Source: Chitinophagaceae bacterium (GTDB lineage: Bacteria > Bacteroidota > Bacteroidia > Chitinophagales > Chitinophagaceae). Taken from it: DNA of 64,000 nucleotides. Positions 46,336-55,239 of the stretch are shown piece by piece. The stretch lies in assembly GCA_016720825.1 (NCBI GenBank), contig JADKJV010000005.1, positions 157,385-221,384 on the forward strand. Reading direction: 5' to 3'. The notes beneath the pieces are model-generated. The model was not told the origin of the DNA. It worked only from the letters and a program-made list of their open reading frames with translations, and ran no database searches. Positions within the stretch are counted from its first letter, which is position 1. Each line of letters opens with the position of its first letter. A program made the translations under genes and the position numbers.

Positions 46336-46563
46336 TCAGTTGTGGGCTTTTGTAAGTGCATCAGAAAGCCCGGCTTTCATATCACCGGCCCGATCTTCCG
46401 CTTTCCTGAATTTTTCCTTCACTTCATCTGCCAGCCCTTTCATTTTCTGGCCGATTTTTTTCCTGGTTTCACTGCCTTTATCCGGGGCAAACAGAATGCC
46501 CGCAATCAGCCCGGCAGCCGTCCCGGCTGCTACGCCCATCAGTACTTTAAATGTCGTATTCAT
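46336..46563 (-). CDS. YtxH domain-containing protein
   Basis: 75 residues: one membrane helix (about 5-27, KVLMGVAAGTAAGLIAGILF), then APDKGSETRKKIGQKMKGLA and an amphipathic tail typical of YtxH. General-stress proteins in this family are small membrane proteins of unclear biochemical role. First gene of the operon. A TGACGGATATCA palindrome lies 74 bp upstream. Confidence 0.85.
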   Translation of the reverse strand: MNTTFKVLMGVAAGTAAGLIAGILFAPDKGSETRKKIGQKMKGLADEVKEKFRKAEDRAGDMKAGLSDALTKAHN

Positions 46564-46636
46564 ATACGTGGTTTTAATGACTGTAAGTTATTCCTGCCGT
46601 CCCGGCGGTAACAATGACAGCACTCACCGGATAAAC

Positions 46637-46648
46637 TGACGGATATCA
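46637..46648 (-). promoter_or_regulatory. Palindrome upstream of YtxH operon
   Basis: TGACGGATATCA fits TGAY-N4-RTCA. A -7 element at the usual spacing is not convincing. Given as a weaker member of the set. Confidence 0.3.
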
Positions 46649-46685
46649 GCCTGTCATGTAAACTGCGACAATTCCTCAGTTCCTG

Positions 46686-47513
46686 TTATTCATGAATGGT
46701 CATTACCGGTAAAGGACTGTGCAATACAATTTTTTCCGTTTCACTTTTCCGGAACAGCTTATGAATTAAGCTGTGCTTTTTGGGAATCACGATCAGCAGG
46801 TCGAGCGCGTGTTCTTTGATAAAGTCACGGATGCCCTTATCAGGATCCTTCCCCCCGATAAAATGATATACCGGCTTAAGCTCATCCAGCGTATCCTTCA
46901 GCCAGCTGCATGCTTCGATTTTTTCTTCACTGTATTCGTCTCCTTTTTCAGCCGTTACATGTATTACATGCAGTCTGGCCTGGAATTTATTCACCAGCAT
47001 TTCGATTTCTTTGTAAGGAATGGTTTCAGTTACTTTCCTGAAATCACAGGCCAGTCCGATATTGCGGATGCCATTAAATACAGATCCGGGAGGAACCACA
47101 ATCACCGGCCAGACAAGGTGTTTGACAGCGGCTACTGAGCGGCCGCCCAATAAGAAGCGCTCCACAGCACCGGCTGTTTCTGCTCCCATTACTACTGCAA
47201 ACGTGTCAATCGTGGCACAGTATCTGTTAATTTCATCCACAACGTTTCCTTCTTTCACAACAGTTGTTGTACGGATCTGTCCGCCCGTTCTATCCAAAAT
47301 CCTGCCGGCTAACCGGTCAATCCTTTCCTCAGCTTCACTCATGAGTCCGGCGAGCGTGGATGCAGGAGCCGGCGTGTCACTGAAAGTCATCGGCACTTGA
47401 CAAACATGCACCAGGGCCAGGTCAGCCTGGATCATACAAGCCATATCTGCCGCATAGAATACAGCATTTACTGATTTGTCTGAAAAATCGGTGGGAGCCA
47501 CTAATGTTTTCAT
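46686..47513 (-). CDS. Tandem universal stress protein
   Basis: 275 residues: two Usp domains, first MKTLVAPTDFSDKSVNAVFY with VVMGAETAGAVERFLLGGRS, second from about 150 with ALDLLIVIPKKHSLIHKLFR. Domain 2 lacks a clear ATP-binding Gly loop. Lies 20 bp after the baeRF-like gene, so same operon. Cytosolic stress-survival role inferred from the family. Confidence 0.9.
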   Translation of the reverse strand: MKTLVAPTDFSDKSVNAVFYAADMACMIQADLALVHVCQVPMTFSDTPAPASTLAGLMSEAEERIDRLAGRILDRTGGQIRTTTVVKEGNVVDEINRYCATIDTFAVVMGAETAGAVERFLLGGRSVAAVKHLVWPVIVVPPGSVFNGIRNIGLACDFRKVTETIPYKEIEMLVNKFQARLHVIHVTAEKGDEYSEEKIEACSWLKDTLDELKPVYHFIGGKDPDKGIRDFIKEHALDLLIVIPKKHSLIHKLFRKSETEKIVLHSPLPVMTIHE

Positions 47514-47532
47514 AACCTTGTTTTATGCTGGT

Positions 47533-48630
47533 CTAATAATAAAGTACTAAAGCAATATGTTCATACGCATCAAGAACACCTTCTTCCGTAAATTCCACAT
47601 CTCCTCCGTATTTTAAAACACGTTCCATCGCTTCGTCTGCAATATCAGCCGACAGGGAGTTTTTTTTAACCGGCAGGAATGAAGGCGTCCCGGCGCCTTG
47701 CAGATTTTCCGCAGGCCCGGCATACATGTAGTTTTTTTCCACCACCAGCAGGCGTCCTCTTTTTTGCTGCACTGCATCCCATACGGCTTTCATACCACAC
47801 ACCAGCTGTTTTTGCCCGGCTGCTTCTTCCAGCTGGCTGAGCAGGTGTTGCTGCGCGAAATGCCGGGCAGCCGTGATATGCGGCTCCAGGATCTTTGCCA
47901 GTTGCACAGCACTGGCCTCTTCATAATTTCCATGCACATATTCAGTAACTGCTGCGTTATGTGATGACCGGCTTTTAAAATGCCCGAGAACCCGGTCATT
48001 CCCCAGTACAAACAGGGGAAGCTGGTATATATGGAGAATGCTGCTCAATGAACGATCCACCTGGTGCAGGGTGTTTTCCATCAGCACCTCTTTCCGGTCT
48101 GCCATATCAGAGAAATTGGCAACCCTTTCAGGCGCATCGTTTGCGTGTTCCTGCATATCCCCGGGATTCCCGGTATTTATTTGCAGGAAATTATTATTGT
48201 CCCACAAACAGATCCGGCCTCCTTTACTGCCTAATAATAAAACCAGGCACTTGTAGGATTGCTTTTTGCAGTACAACAGGTCACGGATTTCAAATGATTC
48301 ATCCACAAATATTTTTTCATCCAGCGCGATATCCAGGTAAAGTAATTTTTCGAATACCGGGGAAATATAAATAGCAATACTTTTCCGGCGCGTGTTATAG
48401 TCCACATTTTTAATAGCTGATTTCAGTTTCCTGATTACAGCCTGGCAAATATCATCCGGGTATTTTTTCTGTAATTCCAGTTCTATCTTATGCGGTAAAG
48501 TTTTAAGCGTATAAGCCAGAGATGCTTTAAAACCGGAACCCGGTATAACGGGCAGTATCACAGACACAGAAGGCCGGTAATGCACAGCATTCATTACCTC
48601 CTGAATGTCAGGCGTCAGTATTGTTTTCAT
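47533..48630 (-). CDS. baeRF-like protein (bacterial archaeo-eukaryotic release factor fold)
   Basis: About 365 residues. Features SVILPVIPGSGFKASLAYTL, KSIAIYISPVFEKLLYLDIA and a C-terminal segment with CGMKAVWDAVQQKRGRLLVV and ALVLYY, which fit the baeRF family (RNase H/eRF1-like fold, subfamily 3 type). These are predicted to act on ribosomes or tRNA under stress. ATG at 48630 preferred; 48651 also in frame. Operon with the downstream Usp gene and preceded by a Crp/Fnr-type box. Confidence 0.7.
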   Translation of the reverse strand: MKTILTPDIQEVMNAVHYRPSVSVILPVIPGSGFKASLAYTLKTLPHKIELELQKKYPDDICQAVIRKLKSAIKNVDYNTRRKSIAIYISPVFEKLLYLDIALDEKIFVDESFEIRDLLYCKKQSYKCLVLLLGSKGGRICLWDNNNFLQINTGNPGDMQEHANDAPERVANFSDMADRKEVLMENTLHQVDRSLSSILHIYQLPLFVLGNDRVLGHFKSRSSHNAAVTEYVHGNYEEASAVQLAKILEPHITAARHFAQQHLLSQLEEAAGQKQLVCGMKAVWDAVQQKRGRLLVVEKNYMYAGPAENLQGAGTPSFLPVKKNSLSADIADEAMERVLKYGGDVEFTEEGVLDAYEHIALVLYY

Positions 48631-48648
48631 TGTAAAAATTTTACTTCT

Positions 48649-48691
48649 CAATCTACCTTTATGTTAACCCCGAAAACACTGACAGCTGTCA
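48649..48691 (-). promoter_or_regulatory. Crp/Fnr-type box and -7-like element of baeRF/Usp operon
   Basis: Perfect 12-bp palindrome TGACAGCTGTCA at 48680-48691. On the minus strand TAGATTGA begins at 48655, 30.5 bp from the box centre; it matches TAnnTTTG except the last positions. If ATG 48630 is used, this leaves a short leader. Confidence 0.5.
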
Positions 48692-48748
48692 CCGGAATTT
48701 TTGATTGTCCTCATTGAACAGCAACCGGATTTAATGGTTATTTGAAAA

Positions 48749-49759
48749 TCAGTTACCCCGGATTCTTTTCAGCAAAGCGGTAAAGACCTGCCAGTTCCAA
48801 CCTTCAAACCGTCCACGCTGTACCACCAGTTTATTACCACCTGGATGTTCCAGGTAATAATGAAATACAAATTTCCCGCGGGGGTTCTGCCAGCCAATAA
48901 TCTGTCCAAAACGGAGATCATTAAACACCAGGGTATCATTCCATTTTTCCACGGTATAATATTGCCTTGAAAACCGGATCAGTTTCAGCAATGGTTCAGT
49001 AGAAAGAACAGGAAATAAAAGAGAATCATTCCGGGGAAAATAGTGAAACTCAATTTTCCGCTGCTCGTCAAACAAGGATCGGAAACCGGTGTAGTATCCG
49101 CTGTCATTCCCGGCTACCACATACCAGAGCCAGTTCTGGAGCGGAGCCGGTGTGGTGAAATACCTCGTATAACTGATGTGCTGTTCTTTCAGGATCTCTC
49201 TGACATCTGAATCGATCTTTGCTTTATTTACGAGGCAGTAACTCAGGTAAAGCGCCGGCAGCAGCAAACCCATGAGCCACCATTTTTTCCGTACTGCCAA
49301 ACGGGGCCTCAGGTACACGAGTGCAATACAGGCTATGCCCGGCCAGAGTGCAAAGAACGGATCTGCCACATAAATGGCATTGAAAGAAATCCTTTCATGA
49401 CTGAATGGCTCGAGCCAACCCACGCCATAATTGTTAAATGCGTCCATGAAAATATGCGCAAAGATCACCCCGCCAAAAAACAGCATCCATTTATTGAGTG
49501 AGATATTATGTGGCCGGTGCCATCGTTCTGCCAATAATGCAAGTAAAGGAACGATGATGGCACAGAACAAAAAAGAATGGGTGAATCCCCGGTGAGCCAG
49601 CAGCCCGGAAGGTGTATCCATCCATAAAGAAGAAACAAAATCAATATCCGGGACACTTTGTGCAACAGCACCCCAGAGCATGGCTTTGCGGCCAAGCTTT
49701 TTGGCGGCAAACGCTTCGCCCATACAACTGCCCAGTGCAAGATGGGTTATTGAATCCAT
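48749..49759 (-). CDS. YdjM/DUF457-like membrane-bound metal-dependent hydrolase
   Basis: 336 residues. N-terminal MDSITHLALGSCMGEAFAAK, PDIDFVSSLWMD and HRGFTHSFLF give the His/Asp metal ligands of the DUF457 (YdjM) family, with four or five membrane helices between about 55 and 185 and a soluble C-terminal domain. Substrate unknown; acts at the inner membrane. It starts 4 bp after the stop of the upstream Usp gene, so cotranscribed. Confidence 0.85.
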   Translation of the reverse strand: MDSITHLALGSCMGEAFAAKKLGRKAMLWGAVAQSVPDIDFVSSLWMDTPSGLLAHRGFTHSFLFCAIIVPLLALLAERWHRPHNISLNKWMLFFGGVIFAHIFMDAFNNYGVGWLEPFSHERISFNAIYVADPFFALWPGIACIALVYLRPRLAVRKKWWLMGLLLPALYLSYCLVNKAKIDSDVREILKEQHISYTRYFTTPAPLQNWLWYVVAGNDSGYYTGFRSLFDEQRKIEFHYFPRNDSLLFPVLSTEPLLKLIRFSRQYYTVEKWNDTLVFNDLRFGQIIGWQNPRGKFVFHYYLEHPGGNKLVVQRGRFEGWNWQVFTALLKRIRGN

Positions 49760-49762
49760 GGT

Positions 49763-50584
49763 TTATTTATGCGCCACAAAAACCGGTATGGCAAGTTCGC
49801 TGATAATGTCCCTGGCAAAACTTTTCCTGAACAGCCGGGAAACACCTGAGCGGCCGTAGGAACCACAAACCAGTAATGAGGATTTTTTTTCTGCAAGCCA
49901 GTTGACAAAAACATTTTCAGACCGGTTATCCAGACTGGTGAATGTCAGTTTTTCAAAATGCCTCGCCGCCAGCTCTTCAATCTGGATCTGGTCCGGGAAG
50001 CCAGGTTCTTTATCATAAGCATAAACCAGGGTGGTTTCCAGGCTGGCTAATTCCGGAAACAGACTGGCAAACTGTTTGATCGCATATACTGATTCACCGC
50101 TGCCATCGTAAGCCAGGATAATGTTTTCCGGGAAATCAAATTTTTCCGGAACCACAAGCACCGGGCATTCCATGGTATGCAGGGATTCAATTAGGTATTC
50201 ATTCGGAACAGCCGGGTCGTGTTGAGTATAAAATTCGTTACTGCCCAGGATCAGCAAATCAGCGAAACGGCTTTCCTTTTTTAATTCAGGTATAATCAGA
50301 TCTGAAAAATCATTGTGTATGCGGTATTCTATATGATGCTTCTCACACAATTTCCTGAACCGTTCTGTATTCCGTTGCACGAGTTCCGATTCGGCCGACT
50401 CGAGCAGCGGGAAATAATACTTATCCCCTGTTGCAACCGCTTCATTCCATATCCTGGCCATTTGTTCGTGTGGTAAAAAAATCCCGGTCAGCAATAGCGG
50501 TTGTATTTCATTCAGCTGAAATGCAAAGGATGCAGCCCCTGCTGAAAACCCGGATCCTTCAAAAACAATAAGCACCTTTTTCAT
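49763..50584 (-). CDS. Universal stress protein
   Basis: 273 residues from ATG 50584 (MKKVLIVFEGSGFSAGAASF). Two Usp-like halves; the second (PENIILAYDGSGESVYAIKQ, then SLLVCGSYGRSGVSRLFRKS) keeps the ATP-type Gly loop, the first is diverged. An upstream in-frame extension to 50818 is not Usp-like and was not used. Operon head for the YdjM-like gene. TGACCACCATCA lies 89 bp upstream. Confidence 0.88.
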   Translation of the reverse strand: MKKVLIVFEGSGFSAGAASFAFQLNEIQPLLLTGIFLPHEQMARIWNEAVATGDKYYFPLLESAESELVQRNTERFRKLCEKHHIEYRIHNDFSDLIIPELKKESRFADLLILGSNEFYTQHDPAVPNEYLIESLHTMECPVLVVPEKFDFPENIILAYDGSGESVYAIKQFASLFPELASLETTLVYAYDKEPGFPDQIQIEELAARHFEKLTFTSLDNRSENVFVNWLAEKKSSLLVCGSYGRSGVSRLFRKSFARDIISELAIPVFVAHK

Positions 50585-50672
50585 AAAACATGTTTTATGA
50601 ATACCACAATCCGATGTTCCAAAATTACCCGCCAGTCCGGAACGGATAAATGATGGACAATAGTTTTCATGC

Positions 50673-50684
50673 TGACCACCATCA
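50673..50684. promoter_or_regulatory. Palindrome between divergent Usp and AI-2E genes
   Basis: TGACCACCATCA fits TGAY-N4-RTCA. On the minus strand a TA lies 30.5 bp away but the rest of the -7 element is poor. Weak member of the set. Confidence 0.3.
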
Positions 50685-50841
50685 GTGAAGAAGGAATTAC
50701 AGGCTGTTTTTTTTGCGTTTAAATTTTTTTCTGCCGGTAACAGACGAAACACAGCATTATCCTCCCTGCGGTAACTTAACTTTATACAGGAATTGTAATA
50801 CAATCGCCTTTCCTGCATTCGCGCGCAGAAAACAAAATAGC

Positions 50842-51879
50842 ATGCTGACGTTTAATGAAAAAATAAAGCAGATGCTGATACTGGGCGTATTGATCCTGAT
50901 GATATTCATTTCTTTCAGGGAGTTAAGGATATTTATGCCCGGCCTGCTTGGCGCCGTTACGCTTTACATCATGAGCAGGGGAAGTTATTTCCAGCTGGTA
51001 TATCACAGGAAATGGAATAAAAGCCTGACAGCAATGCTTTTCCTGACGGGATATTTTGTTTTACTGGTATTGCCCATTTACCTCGCTATTACATTCCTGA
51101 GTCCAAAGATCAATATGCTCTTTTCGAATTCCAATGAGATACTCAGCAGCATCCGGACATCCGTCACACAAATACAGGAAAAGGCAGGGATCATACTGAT
51201 TACGGAAAATTCACTCAATGAATCTTTTAATAAAATTGCTGACTCCGTACCCCGGCTGCTGAACAACACATTGATAATACTAACCAACCTGATCATCCTT
51301 TTGTTTTTCCTGTACTATATGCTGTATCATGGAAAAGCCATGGAAAAAACATTACTGCAGCTGCTGCCCCTGAAAGAAGAAAATGTAATAAAACTAGCAA
51401 GGGAAACCAAACGGCTGATTAAAGCCAGTGCCGTGGGCATACCCCTGATCTCCATAATCCAGGGTTTTACGGCCACGCTGGGGTATTTTATATTCCATGT
51501 GGACGATATCATTCTCTGGGGATTCCTGACCGGTGTGTTTGCCTTTTTCCCGGTTGTAGGCACGATGATTATGTGGGTACCGTTGGTGATTTATAAATTC
51601 TCTGTCGGGGATTCCCTGGATGCAACAGGACTAATGCTGTACAGCCTGGTTGTTACAGGAAATATTGATTATTTAGCGCGGATAACCATTATGCGGAAAA
51701 TGGGTGATGTGCATCCCGTCGTTACGGTGCTCGGCGTACTGATCGGCCTGGGCCTCTTCGGATTTATCGGTTTAATCTTCGGGCCGCTGCTGGTTAGCTA
51801 TATCATCCTCCTTTTTAAAATCTATATGAGTGAATTCGGCCGGAAGGAAGCCAAACAGGTGGTACAAGGCACATCATAA
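50842..51879 (+). CDS. AI-2E family transporter
   Basis: 345 residues from ATG 50842 (MLTFNEKIKQMLILGVLILM). Eight predicted membrane helices with the family's ending: FFPVVGTMIMWVP, GNIDYLARITIMRKMGDVHP and LIGLGLFGFIGLIFGPLLVS. AI-2E proteins are inner-membrane transporters of uncertain substrate (some are antiporters). Divergent from the Usp operon; a TTG start at 50713 gives an implausible N-terminus. Confidence 0.92.
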   Translation: MLTFNEKIKQMLILGVLILMIFISFRELRIFMPGLLGAVTLYIMSRGSYFQLVYHRKWNKSLTAMLFLTGYFVLLVLPIYLAITFLSPKINMLFSNSNEILSSIRTSVTQIQEKAGIILITENSLNESFNKIADSVPRLLNNTLIILTNLIILLFFLYYMLYHGKAMEKTLLQLLPLKEENVIKLARETKRLIKASAVGIPLISIIQGFTATLGYFIFHVDDIILWGFLTGVFAFFPVVGTMIMWVPLVIYKFSVGDSLDATGLMLYSLVVTGNIDYLARITIMRKMGDVHPVVTVLGVLIGLGLFGFIGLIFGPLLVSYIILLFKIYMSEFGRKEAKQVVQGTS

Positions 51880-51920
51880 TTTTACAAAGGTTACCCGCAG
51901 ATATTGTAAGCACGCAATGG

Positions 51921-52932
51921 TCAGAATCCTTCCAGGATCATCCGCTTACTGATTGCAATACCCGCACTCGTTCCCATCGCCACTGCATTTGCCACCGTAC
52001 GCATTTTCGCTGCATTATCTCCTACAGCAAACACACCTTTCACCGTTGTTTCCTGGAAGCCGTCGATTTTGATATACCCTTCTTCTGTCAATTCACAACC
52101 TAAAGCTTCCGGGATTTTACAATGCTGTTCAAATGGACCGGGTGCATAAATAGCACTGATGGGATAACCGGAACCGTCTTTGAAAATAATATTATTGATG
52201 TGGCCATGATTATGTTCAAAGACGGCAATTTCTTTTTCAATAATTGGAACCTGGTGCTGTTGCAGTTTTTCTTTTTGCAATTCCGTAAGTGATGAAGCTC
52301 CGTTGGTGAAGAGGGTTAAGTCTTTTGTCCAGTTTGAAATCAGCCTTGGTGAAATCGAAGCCGGTATCGCCATTACCCAACACACCGGTTTTTTCGTTGC
52401 GTACTTCATACCCGTGGCAATACGGGCAATGGATAACAGATATACCCCAGCATTCAGCCAGTCCTTCAATGGGCGGGTGCAGGTCTTTAATGCCGGTGGC
52501 AAAGACCAGTTGCTTTGCTTCAAACATCTCACCGGTACCAACCTGAACCCGGAAACCATTTGTTGTTTGATTCCCGCCGGTGGCCGTTCCGTTAAAAAAC
52601 TGAACTGTATCATACTGGCTGACCTGGTGTTTTGCCAATGCAGCAATTTCTGCCGGTGTTTTCCCGTCATTGGTCAGGAAATTATGTGAATGCGGTGTTT
52701 GCCGGTTACAGGGTTTACCGTTATCAATAATCAACGTCTTTTTCATGGCCCTGCCCAGCGCCATACCCGCGGCCAGTCCTGCATAACTGCCGCCAACGAT
52801 AATCACGTCAAATTGGTTTTTGTCTGGCATCTCGTTGTAATTTAAAACTTTTTTAAAATTCAATGGCAACATCATCCATGCGGCAGCTATCCCGCCCTGG
52901 CTGATAAATGTGCGTCTTGGTATCCGGTTCAT
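51921..52932 (-). pseudogene. Thioredoxin reductase-like FAD enzyme with Tat-type N-terminus, frameshifted
   Basis: From ATG 52932: MNRIPRRTFISQGGIAAAWM gives a twin-arginine-like signal, unusual for this family. Then FAD motif FDVIIVGGSYAGLAAGMALG, redox pair CPYC in VIHCPYCHGYE, NAD(P) site GVLGNGDTGFD. Near 52346-52347 an extra base shifts frame; the next frame continues ISNWTKDLTLFTNGASSLTE to GVFAVGDNAAKMRTVANAVA and the stop at 51921. Full family length when joined. Homologues usually start at a Met like the internal one at 52830 (MPDKNQFD), so a cytosolic form is possible. Operon with the small membrane protein upstream; its promoter shares the AraC-type box with the SDR gene. Confidence 0.82.
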
Positions 52933-52942
52933 AGTTACCCGT

Positions 52943-53173
52943 TTAAAATCCGGGGTTTCGTTTCCTCCGTACAATCTTCCTGACTACTGCATCCACCATG
53001 GGTACCCCGGCAAATACAACCCAGGGAACCAGCGTAGCGGTGAGCAACAGTGTCCGCAGGTACAGCGGCATCGCAGACATCGCCTCACCAAACAGGTACA
53101 AAAAAAGAGTAATGGAAGGGTAAATGGCAGCCCAGATTCTCAATGTTGCCCTTACTTTCATTTTAGCATTCAT
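52943..53173 (-). CDS. Small two-helix membrane protein
   Basis: 76 residues with two membrane segments (about 13-31 and 41-62) and a basic tail (VRKIVRRKRNPGF). First gene of the operon containing the thioredoxin-reductase-like enzyme, 10 bp before its start. No family recognised. An AraC-type box and -7 element lie upstream. Confidence 0.65.
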   Translation of the reverse strand: MNAKMKVRATLRIWAAIYPSITLFLYLFGEAMSAMPLYLRTLLLTATLVPWVVFAGVPMVDAVVRKIVRRKRNPGF

Positions 53174-53209
53174 AAAAAATCGTTTTAGTGATGAATTAAG
53201 TTTCCGGAC

Positions 53210-53266
53210 TAAAGGTAATTTCAGTGGCAGGTGTTGTAACAGGACAAATAACCAGTTGTATAGGAC
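53210..53266 (-). promoter_or_regulatory. AraC-type direct-repeat operator and -7 element, copy 1
   Basis: AGGAC at 53241-53245 and 53262-53266, 21 bp apart (two helical turns), with TGTAAC before the first and CAGTTG between. On the minus strand TACCTTTA (complement at 53210-53217) lies 9 bp after the conserved CACCTGC block. The layout is identical to the SDR promoter at 57900. Confidence 0.65.
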
Positions 53267-53274
53267 AATTTGGA

Positions 53275-53620
53275 TATTTCTCTTACATATCAGCGTGCTG
53301 TTAACGAATTAACATACCTGATACAGGGATACTATTCTTCGCCGTGTTTCAAACATTATAAACAATACTTAAGATTTCAGATAAATCCAGTTCAACTGTG
53401 TTATTGTCCTATCTTACTGTTTGCTGCTGAAGTTAATTTTGCGGATTAACTGGAACGTATCTCAAAAGCATGTTCTTATGAATTTTGGTTCCTCGGCGGG
53501 CTCGGAATGATTCCTCGCAGCGGCCGCAAAGGAGCAGCGAACGCAGCGGAATACAATTAGTAAAAGCCGGCGACCAAAAATATTTTTTAAACACAGTTCA
53601 TTCCGTACACAGTGAGGAAA
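53275..53620. other. Intergenic region with scattered repeat remnants
   Basis: About 350 bp with no supportable gene. A block beginning ATCTCAAAAGC at 53459 followed by GTTCCTCG resembles a similar block at 57118, suggesting remnants of a dispersed element. Confidence 0.35.
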
Positions 53621-53736
53621 CTATTCTGAACTTGCCGAAGAACAATTCTGAGCTTGTCGAAGAACAATTCTGAGCTTGTCGAAGAACAATTCTGAGCTTG
53701 TCGAAGTACAATTCTGAGCTTGCCGAAGAACAATTC
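53621..53736. repeat. Five 22-bp tandem repeats (CTGAGCTTGTCGAAG type)
   Basis: Units at 53621, 53643, 53665, 53687 and 53709, consensus CAATTCTGAGCTTGTCGAAG + AA. Each unit contains the CTGAGCTTGTCGAAG motif known as an intergenic repeat in many bacteria. It lies just upstream of the S41 peptidase start and argues against using the upstream in-frame start at 53698. Confidence 0.85.
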
Positions 53737-53766
53737 AACCAACGACCCCCAATAAAACTTATCCCA

Positions 53767-55107
53767 ATGAGATTTTTAAAAATGTACTCCCTGTTTTTCA
53801 TGTTCGCTTTCATAATACCGTTTGAAGGCATCACACAAACCAATACACAACAACCCGTTCATATCAACGAATTAATTAAATCTATTACCGACAGCTTAAA
53901 CCGGCATTATATATTTCCGGAAAAAGCCGGGGCGATAACGGTCTACCTGCAATCGCAACTGGATAAGAAAGCGTATGCCGGATTGCTGGATAATCCGCAA
54001 AAGCTGGCGGAGCAAATAGCGAAGGATATCAATACGGTGCATCACGACCCGCACATGCGAATAAAATTCGATCCCGGTTTTGTTACCCAGGAAGCATATA
54101 ATCCGGGTCCCGATGATCTGAAGCGGATTAAAAACTACTGGCGGGAAAATAATTACACGTTCAAAAAAGCAGAAATACTGCCCGGGAATATCGGGTATCT
54201 CCCTTTTAATTTATTTGTTGAAGATATTGAAGCGGCAAAGCCCACGATTAAAGCCGCGCTGACATTTTTAGCCAATACCAATGCCCTGATCATTGATTTG
54301 AGGGAAAATATGGGTGGCAGTCCTGAGATGGTCAGCCAGGTAGAAAGTTATTTTTTCAGGGAAAAAACGCACATGAACGACCTGATCAACCGTTCAAACA
54401 AGGACACCACTTTTATGTATGCGGATCCTGCCAAAACTGACGGCTTAACCCTTTCTATGCCGGTTTATATTTTAACCAGCCGTAACACTTTTTCAGGCGC
54501 AGAGGATTTTAGTTATGGCATGCAAATGGCGAAAAGAGCTGTAGTGGTGGGTGAAACAACCGGTGGCGGCGCACACCCGCAAAGACCGTTTTCTGTGGGG
54601 CAGGGCTTCGTGGTATTCATTCCGTTTGCCCGCTCGCTGAATCCGGTTACGCTGACAGATTGGGAAGGAACAGGTGTAACCCCTGACCTGAAAACAACTG
54701 CCAATGAAGCATTGGGCAAAGCACAGGAACTTATTTTCAGGAACCTTTCCCTGACAGCAACAGACCAGCAGGAAAAAAACAAATATGTATACTACTCAAA
54801 TTCACTGTTAGCGGAAAAGTCCAGGGATCAGCTTCCGGTAAATAAATTATCCCCCCTTACTGGCACTTATGGCGGGCTGGTCATTTACCTGGATAAAAAC
54901 AAATTGTATTGCAAAAATGAAAACAGCGGCGGTGCTGTTTCAGCATTGAAACATATATCCGGCAACCTGTTTGTGCTGGATAAAGAGGCCCAGATAGAAT
55001 TTATAAAAAACAGTGCGGGACAATTTTCAGCCATAAAAATATTTGTGAATGACGGAAGCATATTTGATGAAACCCGGACCAATAACAAGAAGCTATCCCA
55101 AAATTGA
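53767..55107 (+). CDS. Secreted S41-family peptidase
   Basis: 446 residues from ATG 53767 (MRFLKMYSLFFMFAFIIPFE), a signal peptide ending ITQ. The S41 core starts about residue 150 with NIGYLPFNLF and LIIDLRENMGGSPE, then TSRNTFSGAEDFSYGMQMAK, where Ser of FSGAE is the likely nucleophile, and VVGETTGGGAHPQRPF. A C-terminal domain of about 100 residues follows. Periplasmic or surface processing peptidase of the interphotoreceptor-retinoid-binding-like group. Not in an obvious operon. Confidence 0.85.
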   Translation: MRFLKMYSLFFMFAFIIPFEGITQTNTQQPVHINELIKSITDSLNRHYIFPEKAGAITVYLQSQLDKKAYAGLLDNPQKLAEQIAKDINTVHHDPHMRIKFDPGFVTQEAYNPGPDDLKRIKNYWRENNYTFKKAEILPGNIGYLPFNLFVEDIEAAKPTIKAALTFLANTNALIIDLRENMGGSPEMVSQVESYFFREKTHMNDLINRSNKDTTFMYADPAKTDGLTLSMPVYILTSRNTFSGAEDFSYGMQMAKRAVVVGETTGGGAHPQRPFSVGQGFVVFIPFARSLNPVTLTDWEGTGVTPDLKTTANEALGKAQELIFRNLSLTATDQQEKNKYVYYSNSLLAEKSRDQLPVNKLSPLTGTYGGLVIYLDKNKLYCKNENSGGAVSALKHISGNLFVLDKEAQIEFIKNSAGQFSAIKIFVNDGSIFDETRTNNKKLSQN

Positions 55108-55190
55108 GAGAACTTTAGCTTCACTTTTGGAATAGCTGGAATATCCAAAATATCAACCCTGCATGCCTAGGCTAGAGTTTGGAATTTGGG

Positions 55191-55239
55191 TTTCGGGATC
55201 GGGTTTTGGATTTTGAATTTTGAATTTTGAATTTTTTTT
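55191..55239. repeat. Short A+T-rich simple repeat
   Basis: Repeats of TTTTGAA/TTTTGGA (GGGTTTTGGATTTTGAATTT ...) with a run of T, downstream of the S41 gene. Similar TTTTGAATTTTGATTTTTGA occurs near 57223. Confidence 0.4.

Noticed and set aside
53698..53766. Longer start for the S41 peptidase
   Set aside because: The extension encodes the 22-bp repeats and precedes the natural signal peptide.
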